Below are positions 56,709 through 64,000 of a stretch of DNA of 64,000 bases, one piece after another; the first letter of the stretch is position 1, and every line of letters starts with the position of its first letter. Below the pieces are notes generated by a model. The model ran no database searches and was not told where the DNA came from. It saw nothing but the letters and a program-made list of their open reading frames with translations. The DNA is taken from assembly GCA_030015575.1 (NCBI GenBank), contig JASDDO010000006.1, positions 379,958,137-380,022,136 of the forward strand, in the 5' to 3' direction. Source of the DNA: Agapanthus africanus (Eukaryota > Streptophyta > Magnoliopsida > Asparagales > Amaryllidaceae). The position numbers were made by a program, and so were the translations under genes.

Positions 56709-58742
56709 TGTAAGTCTACAGTAACGCACCGGCCGTCTGTCCGACGCCAAAATGCGGAAACGAAAACTTTTTCAAAACTTGAAACCGGCGCTATCGCAGA
56801 CTTTAATCCCGGATCGAACCATTAACCTATAACTAGCAACTAAAGAAAGGTTAGAAAAGCTATACCGATCGATCCGTGTCCTTCGGTCTTTAGCCATCAT
56901 CCCTAGCTCCTCGCGGCATCTCCGATCTCCGGTCTCCTCGTCGGAAAGGGCGCCACATCTTCGAGTCGTTTTACGGGCTCCCGCTTCGTCCGAAGCAACT
57001 CGGACACGAAGTTTGCTAGCCGACGTGTCCAAGGCGGTGTAGAGAATGTGTGTGATAACTTTGTCTCTTGCATCCATTGATTCTCAACGCATGAGAGTGC
57101 ATGGATGGAGGTTGAAGATGAAGCCATCAATGGAGGTTGTGAGCTAGAGGAAGAAGAAGAAGAAGCCTTTCTTTTTCTAGTGTGTTGTATGATGAAATGA
57201 GAGAGTGAGAATGAAAATAATACAAGAGCCAACCCTTACCATGGCTGCCCTTCTCTCTCTTCCTCTCATTTCAACTCACAAATCAATCACATAATGTGAC
57301 ACATGCACAAAGAAAGAGACCATGAGTCACCACTTGTGCATGTGTCACAATTAATGCTCCTAATCATGATTTCAATCTCATTATTTCCATTTGTAAACAT
57401 TAACCCAAATGTTTACAACAACAAAAAGATATGGCAACATCTAAAGCAAACTCGTGACGGATCACAAGGATACCCCTCAGCTGTATATACATACCTGCAT
57501 CCGCATTCCGACCGAATGTGAATGCGATGAGACGAAAGTAATCCAACAAATCTAATACTAGAATCCGGTTTAAACCAAAACCCACTATTATGATCCGCCC
57601 GATCATGATCCGTGCACTACTGCACGTATATGATCGAACCCTGCCATATATCATACGGCCGCTACAACGTTTCGCCCGAAACTTGAGAAACTGTCTGTGG
57701 GGTACTCTAAAGACTCGTCAATACTTTGGCTATGGATTTAACCACTAGCACGTCAGTGGTACTAGCTGTACGTAACGGGCTACCAGGTATTGACCAAAAG
57801 GGAAGTCGATGAGCGAACTCATCCTGACACCCTACTGAGCCTGTCAGTGACAATATCCGTACAGTCCGGTTCGTTCGTCTATAAGCATCGCATGTCGGGC
57901 TTAGGGGTTGGTAAAAGTAAGACCCCCAAAAGCGGTACAAGTCGTGTCGGAGTGTAGCCCAGAACACCCTGAGATACTATTGGAATACCTACCAGTAAAT
58001 CTCCTGCCTTGGCCAAGAACTTTATGTAATGGCTCTCCTAGACACAGCGCGATCTCACCCCCCAATACCGGGAGAGACGAAACCCCTGCCGATCCGCTCA
58101 CTGCCTCCATGTGGCTCGGGACTGTACCCAACTAAAACCTGTTTGCATGACTCCTTTGAGCCGTGGTAGGGGAGTAATCGAAGCACAGTGGGAACTCACA
58201 CGAGAAAAATGACGATCTCAGGTCGATGAACTAACCTGTACATATGTCACCAGGGAACTGCTATCTGACGTCAGGTATAATACCAACTAGCATGTTCCCG
58301 GCGAGTCCTGTCCGGTGTACTCATAACCCAATGAGCACCTGTATACATCTTAGGTGATCCAACTGACACCAATGGCTTGTGAGACCGGCCACCGCCCCTC
58401 GTCAGGGTCTCGACTGTATACACTAGTCTACTCTGGAGTATCGATTCCCTGTCTCGAAACTCCCTCGACTAGGGACCTTTTAAGGATGCGCTTATAGACC
58501 CCAGCTCCCATGTATATGATCGTTATCATACTGCTGGCCGTCAAGCAAGAATCCTATGGGCTCTATCAACATGCAATAGTGACCTGTAATGTTATCTAAA
58601 GCATGTACACGATGATAAAGATAAACCAGATAGTATACTATCATCTTGAGTAAGACTGTCCTACCGGTATAGGTCCTCCCTCAATCATTACAATCACATG
58701 CCTGCGATCTAATAATTGACATTGAGGGAACTTTATCCAACA
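56709..58742 (-). repeat. 3' LTR of the Copia element
   Basis: 2,034 bases, minus strand TGTTGGATAAAGTTCCCTCA ... GTAGACTTACA. Homologous to the solo LTR at 44,426-46,639: both contain GAGACAGGG, ACCTGACGTCAGAT-like and GGTTTCGTCTCTCCCGGTAT blocks in the same order. Start set by the PPT, end by comparison with 63,967. Confidence 0.9.
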
Positions 58743-58756
58743 ATCTCCCACTTGCA
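58743..58756 (-). other. Polypurine tract of the Copia element
   Basis: Minus strand GCAAGTGGGAGAT directly before TGTTGG, the standard Angela/Tork arrangement. Confidence 0.8.
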
Positions 58757-58759
58757 CTC

Positions 58760-60000
58760 AAGGCTAATTATTGCGATGCCATATACTCACAGCCCGTGTG
58801 ATACCGAACACCCAACTCCTCTACTAATCAGTTTCACAAAACCCGTTTGCGAAACTATTGCATTCGAGGAATAGCCTCAGTGAATGGATCCGCCCTAATG
58901 TTTCTTTCTATGTCTCTCTTTACCTCAAGTTCGCGGAGAAAGCCATCTCCCGAAATGAGCAATACCTGTCTTAGAATATGTCTGGATATATGATGGGACC
59001 TAGTTCATAAATGAACTCTAAATCCAAACTTCTTAGACTGTATCGTCAACTGAACTTAATCAGTATCCTGCGCCATGCCTCCCTCAGTATCCGCTTGGAC
59101 CACTTGTCCAAAATACTGCCCCTTGTCAGAGGGAAAACTACAACTCTGACAGTCACTCTGTCATTCAGGTCACCTTGGAAGCCTGGAATGATAACTGTCT
59201 CCCGAAGGAGGCTGCCGTTATCATTTCCCTAGAACATCCACTTATCTTCTAAAACTGCTTCCGAACGTTTCTCCAGGATAGGATTAATATCAACTTATTG
59301 CATCTAGTGCAAAAACAACGTCTGGTGTGGTACTTGACATCTCATGATTGACTCAATTGCCTAAGCAAGTGATCTGCCAATTATACACATCGCTCTCCCC
59401 TTTAGTCTGTAAGACACCTTTAGAGAGGCTGACTCCATCACCTGCAGGTACACTACCGTGCCAGGAGTCGTCCATTCTAAAACACCTGTAGAATGCTGTC
59501 TAAATACCCAGATTGGAAAACTACCCAAATCTAGATCTAAAACCATAGATCTAGTAACCAGAATGTTTGATATTATATATATATCTTATGTGGAGAAACC
59601 ACTGTGTGACAACCAAAGTATAACCGATCGTAGTATAGGAATTTCACTTTCTACTCTGTGTATGTCATCCAAATACCAGGACATCACACCCTACTACCTT
59701 CTTAACAGATCCATCCCCTATTTTGATGAAGTCAAACCTATGACTGTCACATCAGAAATAGATGATCTATCTCCGCTATATCTGCTTTAGTCCATAAATA
59801 GATATAATCTACTTGTCCACTATGCTTCCGCTGCTCCCACTGACTACGACAACCCTCTGGCAGAGTCATATACACGTACACTTCTAAATCTAGTTTAGAA
59901 CTACGCTATACTCATCCTCTTGCCGGGTCTCACAGTCTAGAACAACAGCAATGGCAAGTCTGGGTAAACAAGAACCTCCCTGTCACCGTCCTTGAGGCTA
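58760..60000 (-). pseudogene. RT/RNase H traces of the Copia element (fossil)
   Basis: The minus strand near 58,860-58,895 reads like the RNase H C-terminus (ADPFTEAIPRMQ), near 59,650-59,680 like the catalytic YVDD block, and near 59,855-59,885 like VYMTLPEG, a conserved Copia RT block. No continuous frame joins them. Right of about 60,000 I cannot recognise integrase or gag by eye. Confidence 0.6.
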
Positions 60001-61309
60001 CCGGAGTACCTCTCGGGTGCCTGAGGTTACCCACCATATCTGCGGAGTGGCCAATGAAATGTCAATCCAGATTGAATTTTTAGGTCCTATTAAATTTTCA
60101 GTAATCGTTTGCGGTTCTGGAACCACTTCCAGTTATACCATATTCCCACTACTGTTTTCTGAAAAATCCATTTTTATCAAAACTGTGGCAAGTCAAGAAC
60201 AATATCACTATTGATCTTCCAGATGGTAGAAAGTCAACCCTCGTCATAGCCCAGGTCAACCCACAAACAGCCATTACAGAAACGTGCCTTGAGTTATCCA
60301 GAGTCTGGTTTTAAGCATAAGCCGGACAACTCCCCGTACCTTAACATTGTTAAGATATGAACTATTCTATATCCAATATAGAAACAGAGGCACTGATTTA
60401 ATTGGAACCAGATTCAAATCATGCAGCTGTCTCCAGTGCATGTCAACTAAATGGAGAAAGGCCGATCAGCATTACTCAACTTAGGAGTGCATCCAATTAT
60501 GAGTAACCTGAAAGAGAAGCAAGTTCTCATAATCATTACTATCAACTGAATACCATACACAAGTATCTACATCTTCGATCACCTTGAAGAATCCTGATAC
60601 TTGCAATCCCTGGTTCTCTACTTTATTCATATACCTATAACTTCTCAAAACTTAGACCTTGCATTTCAACGAAACACATGTCTAAGAACTAGAGAAGTCA
60701 CAAGTAAACAGAATATAGTACGAGTACCAACCCCTCTGTCCTCATGGACACTGGACAACATAAAATACTCTGTATAAGTCCCCTGAGTCTAATAACTCAT
60801 TCCCTGTGTGTCGTAGGATGAAAAATGTACTTATGGTTAAGAAGAATTACACCGCTGTTTAATGCTCCTTACCTAACCATCCACTGATATAGGTAAATGT
60901 CATAGACACAATTTCAAAAAGTTATATCTCACTTTATAAAAATAAACGTACAGATATATCAATTTGAAATTGGTGCATAACAACGGATATTCAAAACCAA
61001 ATATTTGCCGTCCGGCAAACAACCCAGGCGATTTCCTTAAATATCACCAATTACGATGAATCCCGATATAATGAGGATGATCACCCAATTCCCAATAACT
61101 TACTCCCACACTTTATCCGTAAAACCATACAGATGTGAGAATCAAACCTGGTAAATACATACCCTGGAGCAAGGGCTAATTAGGAAATCAGTTTTCTTTT
61201 AACAGTACACAGTTCGACTAAAACATGTAAATGTTTCGAAGGGGTATCCGGGTATTCTTAGTAATGCCTCTTCCATTATCAGATTCACAACTGTAACCGT
61301 ATATTTCTT

Positions 61310-62120
61310 TGCCATCTCTCCAAATCCCTTTGTATGTCTTTAGTCATTACCTTTTGTATACCCCTTTAAGATAAATGGTTTTCTTCCTTCCCTACCGTTC
61401 GGCACCGGCCTATGGTTTGGAAGAAGACTATCCAATAAGCGTAATAGGTGTACTGTCCTAATCCTAGGAGCACTCGCAACCCGAGAGAAGGTAAAGATAA
61501 AAGACAACTGAATAAAACCTTATTCCTATTTCTCCTGAACCAGAATCCATCCCCGAACTGGAACAAGTTCCTTCGAGTTCGTAAATAACCATACGATGGA
61601 ATATCCAAATAACTGTGGATCTTCGAAGTGATACGGAGTGTCCTGGAGAAATACAAAGATGAAGTAGGATTGGCGATGAAATACTTGGTTTGGTCGTGAA
61701 TAGCAGTCGCAATTTACATTGCCCTCTTACTAATCCCTTTATTTGTCTTTACTTAATACCTTCTGTACAACTTTTAGGCAAAATGGTTTTCTTCATTCCT
61801 ACCGTTCGGCACCTGCCTATGGTTTGGATGAAGACTATCCAATTAGCGTAACAGGTGTACCGTCCTAATCCAAGGAGCACTCGCAACCTGAGAGAAAGTA
61901 AAAGGAAAAGACAACTGAATAGTCCTATTCATTTTCTCCAGAACCAAAAACCATCCTCGAATCTGGAACAAGTTCCTTCGAGTTCGTAAATAACCATACG
62001 ATGGTTTTATCCAATGGAAGTGGACGTTCGTAGTAATACGGGGTGTTCTGGAAAAAGGGTAAAAGTAGGAGTGGCAATGAGGTATGCAACTCAGACAATC
62101 CAAAAGCCAGTGTTTTAAGA
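61310..62120. repeat. 409-base tandem duplication in the Copia internal region
   Basis: Two direct copies, for example AATCCCTTTGTATGTCTTTA at 61,323 and AATCCCTTTATTTGTCTTTA at 61,732, with CTACCGTTCGGCACC and GTTCCTTCGAGTTCGTAAAT in both. They have diverged by visible substitutions and small indels. Confidence 0.9.
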
Positions 62121-62819
62121 TGGTTCGTTTAACTTGGTCACTGAGTCATAGTCTAGGGTCGGGCCATGGTCGCTGCCAAAGAGAGAGAGAGAAAAGAAAC
62201 ACTCTGCGTGCACTCTAACCTAAATCAGAATGGTTATCAATTTATCTAATTAGGAAACCTTCCACTGTATCGTCAAATTCTCCTCCAAACCTGAAAGAAG
62301 AATTAGTCGGGATCACCCGAGGAAGTAAACCAACTCATCAGTGGGAATCGGGATCCAACTATCATCGCATGATAACCTGAATCCACTCAAATCATCACAC
62401 TCCAGAAGGTATGCGCGTGCCAGGAAAGTTTCAGTTTCTTTAGAAACTCCCAATGTGTGTTTTTACCCCTAGGACCCAAGTGACCTTGACTGAGCCAACA
62501 TATCAAAAGATCCTAGTCAAGTTCAACCCATCATTATCTTGATTGCATTAGACTCACCCGCACGAGTCCTTGGCTGAGCCAAAATGACCGCACGACTGTC
62601 CTAACCAATCACATATCCATGTAACAGAAAAGCACTACATAACTACCGAACACTACGCCTCGGCTATGCACGACATACGTAGCACGAATACTAAGCAATA
62701 CTAATCTGAAATGACGGAGGGCTACGACTGGTTTTTGGCAAAAAACCTTTAACGTAATGAACTTGGTATCGTTGAAGGAACCGGATAGCCTTTTATAAAT
62801 AAGTGGTGAAAACCTTTGC

Positions 62820-63045
62820 TAAAGATGTCACTCCCGGTGAAGGGATCTCGGCTCTTTCCCCGTATAATGAGGTGCAGGATATTCCAACTGAATACCACGA
62901 TGTAAAGCAAAAAGTAATCGGCTATAGTGAAGTTATTACCCTGACGCAAACTTCAGTCCAAGGGGGCACTCCCGGTAAAGGGATCTCGGCCCTTGCCTCG
63001 TCGACTGAGGTGCTAGATATTCATAACCGAATACCACTGTGCAAA
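62820..63045. repeat. 138-base tandem duplication in the Copia internal region
   Basis: CACTCCCGGTGAAGGGATCT at 62,829 and CACTCCCGGTAAAGGGATCT at 62,967 begin two partly conserved copies. A weaker repeat of about 150 bases (CCTACGGGCGCGGCAAGTTACCCGCC-type) follows near 63,470-63,660. Confidence 0.78.
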
Positions 63046-63953
63046 ACAAAAGAAAACGTCCTTGCAATAACAGCTTTTTGAAAAATGTTCCAACAACATC
63101 GAACAGGTTTGTTTAGCTTGCATTGATCCGAATCAACGCAGTCCCATCAATTAATCACACCACAAAAGAACGAAAATATGATGTATATATGCCATCCGCA
63201 TTTGCCACTGGGTCCTGTCATCACCCGTTAGGTTACTTAACTAACGACAGAGCGGGGACTGGACTAGCGCGGGTGTAAAACATATACAACATCTACTAGT
63301 ATATATATCAATATATAATATTTGCTCATGGCGTGATAAAATGCAACATCACAGAGAGTAATAAGTATCACAGAACAATACAGATAATCTGGGATCCCCG
63401 GGTTTCATAGAGCCGCTACTGAAACCCGACGTTCCCCTGGTCGTGTGGATAGCCTGTGCAATAAAATCCTAGACCCCTACGGGCGCGGCAAGTTACCCGC
63501 CAAAACCTGAAGCGAGGCAGTCCCCTTCAGCAAAGTGAATGGGCCACCCAACACTTCACGGAATCCGGTAACTTGAGCACCCCTCCTTGGGTCAACCTGT
63601 ACTCCCTACGAGTGCGGCGAATAGCCCGCCAATTCTAGAGTGAAGCCCCCTCCGTCTCAAAGCCATGAAATGCGGGCTCGTTGCCCTCTAGAACCCGGCT
63701 ATCCGTGCACCCCACCACGGGGTAATCCTAGTACAGAAAAGAAAAAATATATACAACGGGTACATCGACCTCAGTCCGGTCATGCCTCAAAAGAATAATA
63801 TACAAACAGGCAGTGACGGCAGTCCACATATCGGACGCTCTCCTCGCAATATCAAATGTACAAATAATACCAAACTGTACTACCATTGCATCCAAATTTT
63901 GTTCGATCGATGTTTTAAATACATTAGAACAAGCTAGTAAAGGTTAATGGCCT

Positions 63954-63966
63954 GGCTCTGATACCA
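63954..63966 (-). other. Primer-binding site of the Copia element
   Basis: Minus strand TGGTATCAGAGCC, complementary to the 3' end of initiator Met tRNA, directly next to the LTR end at 63,967. Confidence 0.85.
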
Positions 63967-64000
63967 TGTAAGTCTACGGTAGCACCCCGACCATCTGTCC
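63967..64000 (-). repeat. 5' LTR of the Copia element (first bases only)
   Basis: TGTAAGTCTACGGTAGCACC matches the inner end at 56,709 with a few differences. The rest lies beyond the window. Confidence 0.85.

Larger units (their letters stand above)
56709..64000 (-). mobile_element. Copia element, Angela/Tork-type, nearly complete span (fossil)
   Basis: On the minus strand: the last 34 bases of the 5' LTR (64,000-63,967, ending CTTACA), the primer site TGGTATCAGAGCC (63,966-63,954), 5.2 kb of internal DNA, a PPT (AAGTGGGAGAT, 58,743-58,753) and the 3' LTR (58,742-56,709). The two LTR inner ends match (TGTAAGTCTAC on the plus strand at 56,709 and 63,967). The internal part has only traces of pol and no frame over about 110 codons, so it is badly broken with many interruptions, or was never fully coding in its 5' half. 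Confidence 0.85.

Noticed and set aside
57400-58135. Short ORFs on both strands around 57.4-58.1 kb
   Set aside because: They lie within the Copia 3' LTR, which is homologous to the solo LTR at 44,426-46,639 where the frames are not kept.

Overview
This window is intergenic, repeat-dominated nuclear DNA of a flowering plant. Ogre/Tat-type Ty3/gypsy elements with an extra ORF before gag and very long LTRs, Copia LTRs beginning with the ATGCCCTAGAGG-type motif, a 5S-bearing Cassandra-type LTR and MULE-like MITEs together suggest an angiosperm with a large genome, probably a eudicot. I find no host protein-coding gene, tRNA or rRNA gene that I can support. Nearly everything is fossil transposon sequence; all LTR elements here look broken or incomplete.

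Layout. (1) 1-9,270: 5' two thirds of an Ogre/Tat-like element on the minus strand (RT, PR, gag, ORF1, PBS, 5' LTR), running off the left edge. (2) 9,271-14,505: an Athila-like 3' end with its LTR, next to the 5' LTR and PBS of a chromovirus-like element on the minus strand. (3) 14,506-16,017: 5' end of a Retand-like Tat element (minus). (4) 16,018-20,547: the only stretch with little LTR-element DNA. It holds a MULE-like non-autonomous transposon, a solo Cassandra-type LTR inside it, a local tandem duplication and a second MITE. (5) 20,548-31,673: a long Tat element (minus) with 3' LTR, PPT, two antisense accessory ORFs with their own TATA boxes, two tandem arrays, INT, RNase H, RT, PR and gag. 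(6) 31,674-38,644: an Ogre-like element (plus) inserted in that Tat gag region and itself carrying a related solo LTR. (7) 38,645-50,125: a second Ogre-like element (plus) inserted in the PR region of the previous one, carrying a solo Copia LTR. (8) 50,126-56,678: an inverted LTR of the same family, seated in RT and itself split by a 3.3 kb solo chromovirus-like LTR. (9) 56,709-64,000: a decayed Copia element on the minus strand whose 5' LTR begins at the right edge.

Relative age follows from the nesting: Tat element, then the first Ogre-like element, then the second, then the inverted LTR, then the chromovirus-like solo LTR. Four solo LTRs have matching 5-bp target duplications (GAACT, GTGCA, GCTGC, ACGTT), so LTR-LTR recombination has been active at this locus.

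The most unusual signal is inside the Ogre-like LTRs. They are packed with short, mostly odd-length palindromes, and each LTR subfamily has its own vocabulary: G-box pairs, GAGAATTAAATTCTC, AGTGTTAAACACT, GGAGTTTAACTCC, TAATGCATTGCATTA. Two subfamilies also share an array of GTTTAAGGAC-N6-GTCC dyads. I know of no named explanation for this pattern.
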